A stretch of 64,000 nt of DNA, from assembly GCF_008868005.1 (NCBI RefSeq), contig NZ_WAAO01000002.1, forward strand, positions 930,001 through 994,000. Reading direction: 5' to 3'. The notes under the pieces were generated by a model. It ran no database searches, was not told the DNA's origin, and saw nothing but the letters and a program-made list of their open reading frames with translations. Of this stretch, positions 16,007-23,385 are shown one piece after another (position 1 is the stretch's first letter; every line of letters begins with the position of its first letter). Made by a program: the position numbers and the translations under genes. The stretch is from Microbacterium algeriense (GTDB taxonomy: Bacteria > Actinomycetota > Actinomycetes > Actinomycetales > Microbacteriaceae).

Positions 16007-17245
16007 ATGACCAAGCGCATCGTCGTCACCGGCATCGGCGCCACCTCCGCCATCGGCGGGACCGCACCCGAGAACTGGACGAACCTGCTGGCCGGCGTGT
16101 CCGGTACCCGCGCCCTCGAGCACGACTGGGTGGAGCAGTTCGAGCTCCCCGTCACGTTCGCGGCCGAGGCGGTCGTCCGCCCGGAAGAGGTCCTCCCGCG
16201 CCACGAGGCGAAGCGTCTCGACCCGTCCTCGCAGTTCGCGCTGATCGCTGCACGCGAGGCATGGGCGGATGCCGGCTCGCCCGAGGTCGCGCCCGAGCGC
16301 CTCGGTGTCGACTTCGCGACGGGCATCGGCGGCCTGTGGACACTCCTCGACGCCTGGGACACCCTGCGCGAGAAGGGACCGCGCCGCGTCATGCCGCTCA
16401 CGGTCCCGATGCTCATGCCGAACGCGGCGGCCGGGAACCTGTCGCTGCAGTTCGAGGCGCGCGCCTACGCGCAGACCGTCGTCAGCGCCTGCGCGTCCAG
16501 CACGGAATCCATCATCCACGCCTTCCACCACCTCCAGGAGGGCCTCGCAGACGTCGTGATCGCCGGCGGCACCGAGTCCGCGATCCACCCGATCACGATG
16601 GCCTCGTTCGCTTCCGCGCAGGCGCTGTCGCGCCGCAACGACGACCCGGCGCACGCCTCGCGTCCCGGCGCGATCGACCGCGACGGCTTCGTCATGGGCG
16701 AGGGCGCCGCCGCGCTCATCCTCGAGACCGAGGAGCACGCGCAGGCACGCGGCGCCAAGATCTACGGCTACGTGCTGGGAGGCGGCGTCACCGCCGACGC
16801 CTACCACATCACGGGCAACGATCCCGAGGGCAAGGGGGCGGCACGAGCCGTGACGCAGGCGCTCGCGGAGGCGGGCATCACCGCCGACCAGGTCACGCAC
16901 ATCAACGCGCACGCGACGTCGACCCCGGTCGGCGACCCCAACGAGTACGTCGCGTTGAAGAAGGTCTTCGGAGACCGCATCGACGAGATCCCGGTGTCCG
17001 CCACGAAGGCGTCCACCGGACACCTCCTCGGTGGCACGGGAGCGCTGGAGGCGATCTTCTCGCTCCTCGCACTGCGCGACCGTATGGCGCCGCCGACCAT
17101 CAACATGACCGAGCCCGACCCCGCTGTCCCGTTCCGTCTGTCCGGAGAGCCGACGCCGCTGGGTGACGGTCCGCAGTACGCGATCAGCAACTCCTTCGGC
17201 TTCGGCGGCCACAACGCCGTGCTGGTCGTCGCCGGCACCGACTGA
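16007..17245 (+). CDS. fabF: Beta-ketoacyl-ACP synthase II
   Basis: A 412-residue elongating condensing enzyme. The active-site Cys162 lies in SACASSTESI; the two His are in HINAHATSTPVGDPNE and TKASTGHLLGGTGA. N-terminal MTKRIVVTGIGATSAIGG is typical of the family. It is the last gene of the fabD-fabH-acpP-fabF operon, 97 bp after acpP with an intervening hairpin, and is closed by an 18-bp perfect terminator stem. Confidence 0.96.
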   Translation: MTKRIVVTGIGATSAIGGTAPENWTNLLAGVSGTRALEHDWVEQFELPVTFAAEAVVRPEEVLPRHEAKRLDPSSQFALIAAREAWADAGSPEVAPERLGVDFATGIGGLWTLLDAWDTLREKGPRRVMPLTVPMLMPNAAAGNLSLQFEARAYAQTVVSACASSTESIIHAFHHLQEGLADVVIAGGTESAIHPITMASFASAQALSRRNDDPAHASRPGAIDRDGFVMGEGAAALILETEEHAQARGAKIYGYVLGGGVTADAYHITGNDPEGKGAARAVTQALAEAGITADQVTHINAHATSTPVGDPNEYVALKKVFGDRIDEIPVSATKASTGHLLGGTGALEAIFSLLALRDRMAPPTINMTEPDPAVPFRLSGEPTPLGDGPQYAISNSFGFGGHNAVLVVAGTD

Positions 17246-17259
17246 CCTCGGCCCGATCA

Positions 17260-17298
17260 CGCAGAGAGGCCCTCGGACGATCCGAGGGCCTCTCTGCG
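17260..17298. terminator. Strong bidirectional terminator after fabF
   Basis: A perfect 18-bp stem (17260-17277 with 17281-17298) around the loop CGA lies between fabF and the convergent yczE-like gene. Confidence 0.9.
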
Positions 17299-17318
17299 TG
17301 CGAGGAGGGCGTCGTGCG

Positions 17319-17981
17319 CTAGGAGCGCGTGACGGCGAGTCGGCGTGAGCGCGCCGCGCGTCTGCGCGTGATGCGCGGCAGGAACCACCCGATGAGCGGG
17401 CCGATGCCGAAGGCGAACAGCACGGTGCCCACGCCGACCGGGCCGCCGAGCAGGAAGCCGATCAGCAGGACTCCGCCTTCGATCAGAGTGCGCACGAGCC
17501 ACACGGGCCATCCTGTCCGGCCGACGAGTCCGGTCATCAGCCCATCACGCGGACCCGGGCCGAAGTCGGCGGCGATGTACAGGCCGGTCGCGAAGGCGAG
17601 CAGCAGCATGCCGAACACGAACATCGGAGCGCCGATCCAGACGGAGTCCGGCTGCGGGATCACGGCGAGAGCGAGATCGGCGCTGGGGCCGACGAGCAGA
17701 GCGTTCAGGACGGTTCCCAGTCCGAGACGCTGACGCAGCGGGATCCATAGCACGAGGACGACGATCGAGATCAGGACGGTCATGATGCCGTAGCCGATAC
17801 CCGTCTGTCCCGCCAGGCCGAGCGCCAGCACGTCCCAGGGCGAGACGCCGATGCTGCCGCGCACCATTAAGCCGAGGGCGACGCCGTAGAGGAACAGGCC
17901 GACGAGAAGCTGGACGAGGCGTTCGACGAGGTCCCGCCGACTCGTGGCGGCGACGGGGAGGAGCACGGCACGGAGGAGCAT
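17319..17981 (-). CDS. YczE/YitT-family integral membrane protein
   Basis: A 220-residue membrane protein with about five to six hydrophobic helices (LVGLFLYGVALGLMVR, YGIMTVLISIVVLVLWIP, MFVFGMLLLAFATGLYIAAD, LIEGGVLLIGFLLGG). The family signature segments GSIGVSPWDVLALGL and DFGPGPRDGLMTGL are present. Function is unknown; the family is commonly paired with a MocR-type regulator called YczR, which is what lies divergently here. Start 17981 is chosen because CAGAGT lies 6 nt upstream and an upstream start would run into the operator. Confidence 0.87.
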   Translation of the reverse strand: MLLRAVLLPVAATSRRDLVERLVQLLVGLFLYGVALGLMVRGSIGVSPWDVLALGLAGQTGIGYGIMTVLISIVVLVLWIPLRQRLGLGTVLNALLVGPSADLALAVIPQPDSVWIGAPMFVFGMLLLAFATGLYIAADFGPGPRDGLMTGLVGRTGWPVWLVRTLIEGGVLLIGFLLGGPVGVGTVLFAFGIGPLIGWFLPRITRRRAARSRRLAVTRS

Positions 17982-17987
17982 GATCCC

Positions 17988-17993
17988 ACTCTG
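17988..17993 (-). promoter_or_regulatory. -10 hexamer CAGAGT of the yczE-like gene (leaderless)
   Basis: CAGAGT is 6 nt before the ATG on the minus strand. The operator at 18031-18059 lies about 38 bp further upstream. Confidence 0.4.
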
Positions 17994-18030
17994 ACGCGTG
18001 GACGTATCGGGACAGGGAGGCCAGTGCCGG

Positions 18031-18059
18031 AAAGTGGCCTGCATTTTTCAGGCCACTTT
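18031..18059. promoter_or_regulatory. Candidate MocR (YczR-type) operator: perfect 11-bp inverted repeat
   Basis: AAAGTGGCCTG (18031-18041), a 7-nt spacer CATTTTT, and CAGGCCACTTT (18049-18059) form a perfect inverted repeat between the divergent MocR and yczE-like genes. A related partial site, GAGGCCAGTG, lies at about 18017-18026. The main palindrome ends five bases before the MocR -10 hexamer. Confidence 0.8.
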
Positions 18060-18063
18060 GCGG

Positions 18064-18069
18064 CATGCT
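18064..18069 (+). promoter_or_regulatory. -10 hexamer CATGCT of the MocR gene
   Basis: CATGCT is 6 nt before the ATG at 18076. GGGGGA just before the ATG could also help translation, so leaderless status is uncertain. Confidence 0.4.
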
Positions 18070-18075
18070 GGGGGA

Positions 18076-19479
18076 ATGGGATCACGACTCGTCGAACAGC
18101 TCGGAGCGCACCATGTCGCCGGCGCGACAGCGACCGCCCTGGCTGACCAGATCCGCGCGCTGATCCTCGACGGGCGGCTCACGGTCGGCGAGCGTCTGCC
18201 CAGCGAACGATCGCTCGCGCTCGAACTGCGACGATCGCGCTCGACCATCACGCGCGCATATGGGCTGCTGGAGGCCGACGGGTACGTCTCGCGCGTGCAC
18301 GGCGGAAGCACCCGCGTCACGCTGCCCCACGCTCACGCAGCTCCGGGGACCGACGCCGAGGACGGTGCGATCGACCTCTCCATCGCGTCGATGGACTCGA
18401 CCCCCGGCCTCTACGACGCCACGGTGCGCTCGCTCCCCCGCCTCGCGGCGCTCCGCGGAACGAGCGGCTACTCGCTGCGAGGACTCCCCGAACTGCGCGA
18501 CGCCGTCGCACAGCGCTTCACCGAGCGCGGCGCGCCGACCTCCGCTGACGAGATCATCATCACCTCGGGCGCACTCAACGCCGTGAACCTGATCCTCGCG
18601 GCGATCGGACGCCGCGGAGAGCGCGCCCTGGTCGAACAGCCGACGTTCCCGCATGCGCTCGAAGCCCTGCACCGCCACGGCTACCGTCCGGTGCCCACGC
18701 CGGTCGATGTCGACGGCTGGGACACGCGGCACCTGACCGAGACGCTGCTCAGCACACGGCCGCACATGGCCTATCTCATCCCCGACTTCCACAACCCGAC
18801 CGGAGCCACCCTCGGCGACGAGGACCGGGCACGCGTCACGGCGACGGCCCGCAACGTGGGCACCCACCTCATCGTCGACGAGACGACGACGGAGCTCGAC
18901 ATCGACCGCGGGTGGGCCCCCGCCCCTATGGCGGCGAGCGGACCGAACGTCATCACGGTCGGATCGATGTCGAAGATCGCGTGGGGCGGCATGCGCATCG
19001 GCTGGATCCGCGCAGAGCGGCCCCTCATCGCACGACTGCTTGCCGTGCGCCCGTCGTTCGAGCTCGGCACCGCGCTTCTCGAGCAGTGCATCGCCGTCGA
19101 GCTGCTGTCGGACATGTCCGCTCTGACCGCGCACGTCCGCGACCGCCTCAGGGAGGGGCGGGCAGCCGTCGAAGCCGGGGTGACCGCGATTCCCGGCTTC
19201 GTGGTCCCGCGGACGCCGGGGGGCCTCTCGGCCTGGGTCGACATCGGTTCGCCGTCCTCCACGGCGCTGTCGCTCGCCGCCCGCGAGCGAGGCCTGATCC
19301 TGCCGCCCGGCCCGCGTTTCACGACCGGGGGCGTGCTCGAACGTCGACTGCGCATCCCCATCACGCTGCCGCCCGAACGGACCGCTGAGGCGATGGGGCG
19401 CCTGTCACAGGCCTGGCAGGACGTCCGCGGCGGGACCGCCTCCCGCGCGGAGGAGCTGCGCCACGCCGCGGTGATCTGA
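18076..19479 (+). CDS. MocR-family GntR/aminotransferase regulator (YczR type)
   Basis: A 467-residue fusion of an N-terminal GntR winged helix (residues about 15-80; ERLPSERSLALELRRSRSTI and AYGLLEADGYVSRVHGGST) with a class I aminotransferase domain. The PLP Lys is in VGSMSKIAWGGMRIGW and the substrate-binding NPTG motif is in FHNPTGATL. MocR proteins sense PLP or aldimine ligands and usually control the divergent gene, here the yczE-like membrane protein. The intergenic palindrome supports this. A 17-bp terminator hairpin follows the stop. Confidence 0.92.
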   Translation: MGSRLVEQLGAHHVAGATATALADQIRALILDGRLTVGERLPSERSLALELRRSRSTITRAYGLLEADGYVSRVHGGSTRVTLPHAHAAPGTDAEDGAIDLSIASMDSTPGLYDATVRSLPRLAALRGTSGYSLRGLPELRDAVAQRFTERGAPTSADEIIITSGALNAVNLILAAIGRRGERALVEQPTFPHALEALHRHGYRPVPTPVDVDGWDTRHLTETLLSTRPHMAYLIPDFHNPTGATLGDEDRARVTATARNVGTHLIVDETTTELDIDRGWAPAPMAASGPNVITVGSMSKIAWGGMRIGWIRAERPLIARLLAVRPSFELGTALLEQCIAVELLSDMSALTAHVRDRLREGRAAVEAGVTAIPGFVVPRTPGGLSAWVDIGSPSSTALSLAARERGLILPPGPRFTTGGVLERRLRIPITLPPERTAEAMGRLSQAWQDVRGGTASRAEELRHAAVI

Positions 19480-19486
19480 GGCGGCG

Positions 19487-19530
19487 ACGACGAGGACCCC
19501 GCCTCGTGCCCGGGGCGGGGTCCTCGTCGT
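19487..19530 (+). terminator. Terminator after the MocR gene
   Basis: A perfect 17-bp stem (19487-19503 with 19514-19530) with a 10-nt loop starts 8 bp after the MocR stop. Confidence 0.85.
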
Positions 19531-19620
19531 GCGGAGCGGGGGGACGTCTTCTCAGCGTCCGGGATGAGTCACCGGCATCCGATACTCACGCCTCCCCCGC
19601 TCCCGGTCCGTGTGGTCGGG

Positions 19621-20124
19621 TCAACCGACCTTGTGCAGCCACACGACGCGCGCATCGTCGCTGGCGTGGCGGAAGGGCTCGAGCTCCTCGTCCCAGGCCG
19701 AACCCAGGGCAATGTCGAGTTCGCGCTGCAGCTCGACGGCGCTGCCTGCCGCGATCTCCATCGCGTAGCGGATGCGGTCCTCGCCGATGACGATGTTCCC
19801 GGCGGCATCGGTCTGGGCGTAGTGGATGCCGAGGTCGGGCGTATGCAGCCACCGTCCGCCGTCGCTGCGGGGCGTCGGATCCTCGGTGACCTCGAAGCGG
19901 AGGTGCTCCCAGCCGCGGATCGCCGTCGCGAGAGCGGCACCGGTGCCGACGGGGCCGTCCCAGTAGAACTCCGCGCGTCGCGAGCCCTCGAGCACCGGTT
20001 GCTCGGTCCAGTCGAAGTTCACCGCACGCCCGATAGCGCGACCCACCGCCCATTCCAGGTGCGGGCAGAGCGCGCGTGGCGCAGAGTGGATGAACACCAC
20101 TCCGCGTGCGTAAGCCGTCGCCAT
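19621..20124 (-). CDS. DUF3145 family protein
   Basis: A 167-residue cytoplasmic protein of the actinobacteria-restricted DUF3145 family. It begins MATAYARGVVFIHSAPRALC and contains HLEWAVGRAIG, FDWTEQPVLEGSRRAEFYW and RWLHTPDLGIHYAQTDAAGN. No enzymatic motif is evident and the function is unknown. In this window it is close to the fab operon, 2.4 kb away. The start has GGAGAGA upstream. Two short inverted repeats and a terminator-like hairpin lie in the 307-bp gap before it. Confidence 0.9.
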   Translation of the reverse strand: MATAYARGVVFIHSAPRALCPHLEWAVGRAIGRAVNFDWTEQPVLEGSRRAEFYWDGPVGTGAALATAIRGWEHLRFEVTEDPTPRSDGGRWLHTPDLGIHYAQTDAAGNIVIGEDRIRYAMEIAAGSAVELQRELDIALGSAWDEELEPFRHASDDARVVWLHKVG

Positions 20125-20177
20125 GATCTCTCCGTTTCATCAGGTGCGTCTTCCCCTACGACCTGAACCACGAAGTG

Positions 20178-20240
20178 GCGAGAATATGCGGTTGTGCCCT
20201 CATTCTCGCGGAGTTCTCCGCAAATCACAAGCATGTGATT
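20178..20240. promoter_or_regulatory. Two inverted repeats upstream of the DUF3145 gene
   Basis: GCGAGAAT (20178-20185) and ATTCTCGC (20202-20209) face each other over 16 nt. AATCACA (20223-20229) and TGTGATT (20234-20240) face each other over 4 nt. Both lie 50-120 bp upstream of the DUF3145 start and may be operators; no cognate regulator was identified. Confidence 0.4.
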
Positions 20241-20245
20241 CGACG

Positions 20246-20279
20246 ACGAAGGCCCCGGTCACCGGACCGGGGCCTTCGT
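20246..20279. terminator. 15-bp terminator hairpin
   Basis: ACGAAGGCCCCGGTC (20246-20260) and GACCGGGGCCTTCGT (20265-20279) pair perfectly around ACCG. It lies downstream of the 2OG oxygenase gene on the minus strand, past the tandem repeat, and ahead of the DUF3145 promoter region. Confidence 0.85.
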
Positions 20280-20291
20280 TCGCTTCGACGA

Positions 20292-20428
20292 GCTCAGCGA
20301 CCCATCGTGAGGACGCTCAGCGACCCATCGTGAGGACGCTCAGCGACCCATCGTGAGGACGCTCAGCGACCCATCGTGAGGACGCTCGGCGACCCATCGT
20401 GAGGACGCTCAGCGACCCATCGTGAGGA
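20292..20428. repeat. Tandem array of six 23-bp units
   Basis: Six head-to-tail copies of GCTCAGCGACCCATCGTGAG plus GAC begin at 20292, 20315, 20338, 20361, 20384 and 20407. Copies are identical except for one A-to-G change in copy five (GCTCGGCG) and a changed final base in copy six. The array ends 3 bp before the stop codon of the 2OG oxygenase gene and lies in its 3' untranslated region. The unit contains the GCTCAGNGACCCA core of the dispersed element seen at 662-748 and 25375-25399. Confidence 0.95.
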
Positions 20429-20431
20429 GGG

Positions 20432-21205
20432 TCAGGCCTCGCTCATCGCCTGCTTGACCTGCTGGCCCTTGGCGGCGTAGTAGGCCGCGCGCGCGGCGTC
20501 CTTGCGAGCCTGCTCGGCGTAGCCGAACTCCAGCGTCTCCTGGTCGACCTCGTAGTTGGGGACGTCGTCGGTGCCGTGGTACTTCTCGATGTACGCGTCG
20601 AGCTCGGGACCCGAGGTCCACGACGTGATGAGGCAGTAGCGCGGCTCCGTGCCGTTGTGCGTGGCCGCGTGCCACAGACGCTGGGTGTCGACGATCAGCT
20701 GAGCGCCGGCCGGAAGGGCGATGCGGTACTCGATGCTCGGGTCGGTGCGGTTCTCCCGCAGGACGAAATAGCTGTCCTTGTCGTCGGTCAGGTTGAAGAA
20801 GCCGCGGACGACCCAGCCCGTGCCGTCGGGGTTCAGACGGTTGTTGTCGTCCTGGTGAAGGTTGTAGAGGCAGTCGCCGTAAGGGGTCGGCTGCAGCTCG
20901 ATGACGCGGCAGCGGCCGACGTTGGCGCCGGGCTCCTGCGCGCGGCGCGTCAGGTTCGGGGCCTTCGCGACCTGCGAGTCGATCCAGACGCCGTCCTTGT
21001 CGGTGCGCGGCGGCTTGTGGTTCCAGAAACCGTTGCACTCGATCTCGCCGAAGGCGCTGGCGAGGGGCGCGAAGCGGGTGTCGCCGGACGACTTCCAGTC
21101 GTTGTACTCGAGGTCGAGCCACTCCTTGGGGTCGAGTTCCTGGTTGTAGCTGTCGAGGACGACGAAGCCCTTTTCCTCGAGCGCAGCAGACTTGATGTAA
21201 CCCAT
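20432..21205 (-). CDS. Putative 2-oxoglutarate/Fe(II)-dependent oxygenase
   Basis: A 257-residue protein with a cupin-type oxygenase signature: HQD at His117/Asp119 (LYNLHQDDNNRLNP), a distal His in LWHAATHNGTEPRY (His179 or His183), and a basic residue Arg189 suited to binding 2-oxoglutarate. The stretch GRCRVIELQPTPYGD and FFNLTDDKDSYFVLRENR fit a double-stranded beta helix. I do not recognise a characterised relative; substrate and pathway are unknown. It stands alone. A DtxR/IdeR-like box overlaps its promoter region, which would make it iron-responsive. The C-terminal 40 residues are a charged Ala-rich helix. Confidence 0.7.
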   Translation of the reverse strand: MGYIKSAALEEKGFVVLDSYNQELDPKEWLDLEYNDWKSSGDTRFAPLASAFGEIECNGFWNHKPPRTDKDGVWIDSQVAKAPNLTRRAQEPGANVGRCRVIELQPTPYGDCLYNLHQDDNNRLNPDGTGWVVRGFFNLTDDKDSYFVLRENRTDPSIEYRIALPAGAQLIVDTQRLWHAATHNGTEPRYCLITSWTSGPELDAYIEKYHGTDDVPNYEVDQETLEFGYAEQARKDAARAAYYAAKGQQVKQAMSEA

Positions 21206-21257
21206 GATCGAGTCATGTTCCTTTCATCGGGGGCCAGCACGTTTTAACAGGCCCTGA

Positions 21258-21272
21258 TAAGGCAAGCCTAAC
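21258..21272. promoter_or_regulatory. Partial DtxR/IdeR-like iron box
   Basis: TAAGGCAAGCCTAAC matches about 12 of the first 15 positions of the iron-box consensus TTAGGTTAGSCTAACCTAA; the last four consensus positions do not match. It lies 53-67 bp upstream of the oxygenase start, over the likely -35 region (TTAGGC, 18 bp, TTAAAA on the minus strand). Confidence 0.5.
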
Positions 21273-21381
21273 AGCGGCACCCGTGCGCCCCTCGGAGGTG
21301 CGCCGTGGATAACGGAATAGACTGATCGGGGCGCCCGGCCGGTCCTCGGCGTCCGTCGCCACGAGAGGACGAGACACCAGT

Positions 21382-23385
21382 ATGAGCACCGCGACCAACG
21401 TCGAGGCGACAGCAGTCAACACGATCGAGTGGCTCGCGGCAGGCACGACGGGCATCGTGGTCCCCGTCTATCAGCGGCAGTACCGGTGGGACATCGGCGG
21501 CTGCGAACGGCTGCTCTCCGACATCCGCGCCGTCGCCGCGGAGGACGCCGACCACCGCCACTTCATCGGCTCGATCCTCTCGGCGCAGGACGGCTCCTCC
21601 GCAGACAGCGACCTCATCCTCATCGACGGCCAGCAGCGCATCACGACCCTGATGCTGCTGGTCGCTGCGCTGCACCACGCCGTGCGCGAGAGCGACCCCG
21701 GTCTGGCCGCGGAGCTGTCGCGTGTGCTCGTGCGCCCGGACGGGACCGGCCGGACCAAGCTGCGCCCGCACGACGCGTGGGCCGAGCTCTACGAGTCCGT
21801 GGTGCTGGACCGCAGGGACGACACGGAGCGCGAGTCCCGCTTCGACGACAACTACGCGTTCTTCCGCAGCCAGATCCACGTCGAGGAGGCGCCACTCATC
21901 TGGCAGGGGCTGCAGAAGCTGGAGCACGTGTCGATCACGCTCGGCACCAGGGCGAACGCGCAGCAGATCTTCGAGAGTCTGAACTCCACCGGCGAGCCGC
22001 TACGCGATCACGAACTCATCCACAACTACATCCTGATGGGACTGAGTCACGCCGAGCAGCGCGACGTCGAGGAGCGCTTCTGGCTTCCGATCGAGCGCCA
22101 CACCGGCGAGGCGATCGGCGCGTTCTGGCGCCACTATCTCGTCATGGTCACCGGACGGGAGCTCGCGGCGAACGGCGAGCACGGCGTGTACAGCGCGTTC
22201 CGACAGTCGTTCCCGCGCGTCGACGTCACCCATCTGCAGTCCGACGCGGAGACCTGGCGGCACTTCGCCGAGATCTACGGCATCCTCCTGGACCCCTCGC
22301 TCGAACCGGACGAGGAGATCGCCCGCCACCTGCGGTACGTCGGCACGTTCGGACGTTCATCCGCCCCGCTCGTGATGAGCGCCTACAGCGACCATGCCCG
22401 CGGCGTCATCGACCGGGCCGAGCTGATCCAGACCCTCGAGTGGCTCCAGGCGCTGTACCTGCGCCGCGCCCTGGTGAACCTGCCCGCCGAGCGACTCATC
22501 GCCCGCCTCTGCCGAGCCCGCGAAGAGGGCAGGGAGTCCCTGGCCCGGGCGTTCGCGCGTATCACCCCCTCCGACGAGCGGGTCAGCGCCGTGCTCAAGT
22601 ACAGCGAACTCCCCTATCCCGCGTATGTGCTCGGACGCCTCGAGGGGGTCGCCGATACCGATGACTACGACGTCGAGCACATCGTGCCCGCTGTGCCGGG
22701 CGATGCCTGGTCGGGAGACGGCGTCCGCCCGTGGAGCGAATACTCCGAGGACGAGCAGAACAGCCACCGCGCGCTGGCTCCGACCCTCGGGAACCTCACC
22801 CTGCTCGAGCAGGGGCTGACCGAGCGGGTGTTCGGCGCCTCGTTCCCGGTCAAGCGCGACGAGGCCTACGCCCGCAGCGCCGTCGCCGCGACCAGGGAGC
22901 TCGCGGACGCGGGGTCCTGGGGAACGGCAGCCATCACACAGCGGACCGTCGCGCTCACGGCCGATCTCGTGCGGATCTGGGCCCGCCCCGCGCTACCGGA
23001 GATCGACGACGACGGGCTGACACCCATCCTCGACGCCGTGCGCCGCCGCGGGTGGCCCGCCGGCTGGGAGCGCGAGTTCGACTACGTCGAGTACCGCGGT
23101 GAGCGCTGGGAGGTGTACGACGTCAAGCACCTCTTCAACCGGGTGTTCCGTCGCGCCTGGACGGACACCACGGCCGCGGCGCTCGCATACTGCGCGGCCC
23201 ACGGCGGTCCCATCTACGACGAGAGGGCCTGGAAGGGCCAGTGGGATGAGCTCGACGACACCCACTTCCTCTACATGGGCTGGGACTCCAATTACATGAT
23301 GACCGCGGTTCAGGGCGTGCTCGAGGAGTCGGGCATCGCCTCGGAGGTCTTCGTGAAGTACTCCTACATCGGGAACGTGATGTGA
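21382..23385 (+). CDS. DUF262/DUF1524 protein, GmrSD-like nuclease candidate
   Basis: A 667-residue protein joining the two GmrSD modules. The N-terminal DUF262 region has VPVYQRQYRWD (residues about 27-37), HFIGSIL and IDGQQRITTLML, a ParB-like NTPase signature. The DUF1524 HNH-type part has YDVEHIVPAVPGD near residue 430 and the LGNLTLL motif near 472. About 130 further residues (from RRRGWPAGWEREFDYVEYRG to the end) match nothing I recognise. GmrSD enzymes cut glucosylated phage DNA and act as type IV restriction, so an anti-phage role is possible, but no other restriction gene is nearby. RBS is GAGAGGACGAG; TAGACT lies at 21318-21323. The stop overlaps the next gene's GTG. Confidence 0.88.
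   Translation: MSTATNVEATAVNTIEWLAAGTTGIVVPVYQRQYRWDIGGCERLLSDIRAVAAEDADHRHFIGSILSAQDGSSADSDLILIDGQQRITTLMLLVAALHHAVRESDPGLAAELSRVLVRPDGTGRTKLRPHDAWAELYESVVLDRRDDTERESRFDDNYAFFRSQIHVEEAPLIWQGLQKLEHVSITLGTRANAQQIFESLNSTGEPLRDHELIHNYILMGLSHAEQRDVEERFWLPIERHTGEAIGAFWRHYLVMVTGRELAANGEHGVYSAFRQSFPRVDVTHLQSDAETWRHFAEIYGILLDPSLEPDEEIARHLRYVGTFGRSSAPLVMSAYSDHARGVIDRAELIQTLEWLQALYLRRALVNLPAERLIARLCRAREEGRESLARAFARITPSDERVSAVLKYSELPYPAYVLGRLEGVADTDDYDVEHIVPAVPGDAWSGDGVRPWSEYSEDEQNSHRALAPTLGNLTLLEQGLTERVFGASFPVKRDEAYARSAVAATRELADAGSWGTAAITQRTVALTADLVRIWARPALPEIDDDGLTPILDAVRRRGWPAGWEREFDYVEYRGERWEVYDVKHLFNRVFRRAWTDTTAAALAYCAAHGGPIYDERAWKGQWDELDDTHFLYMGWDSNYMMTAVQGVLEESGIASEVFVKYSYIGNVM

Noticed and set aside
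20223..20240. CRP-type site
   Set aside because: The half-sites are TCACA-N4-TGTGA in the inverted order, not TGTGA-N6-TCACA; kept only as an unassigned inverted repeat.
20292..20428. CRISPR array
   Set aside because: The units are 23 bp and directly adjacent, with no unique spacers and no cas genes.
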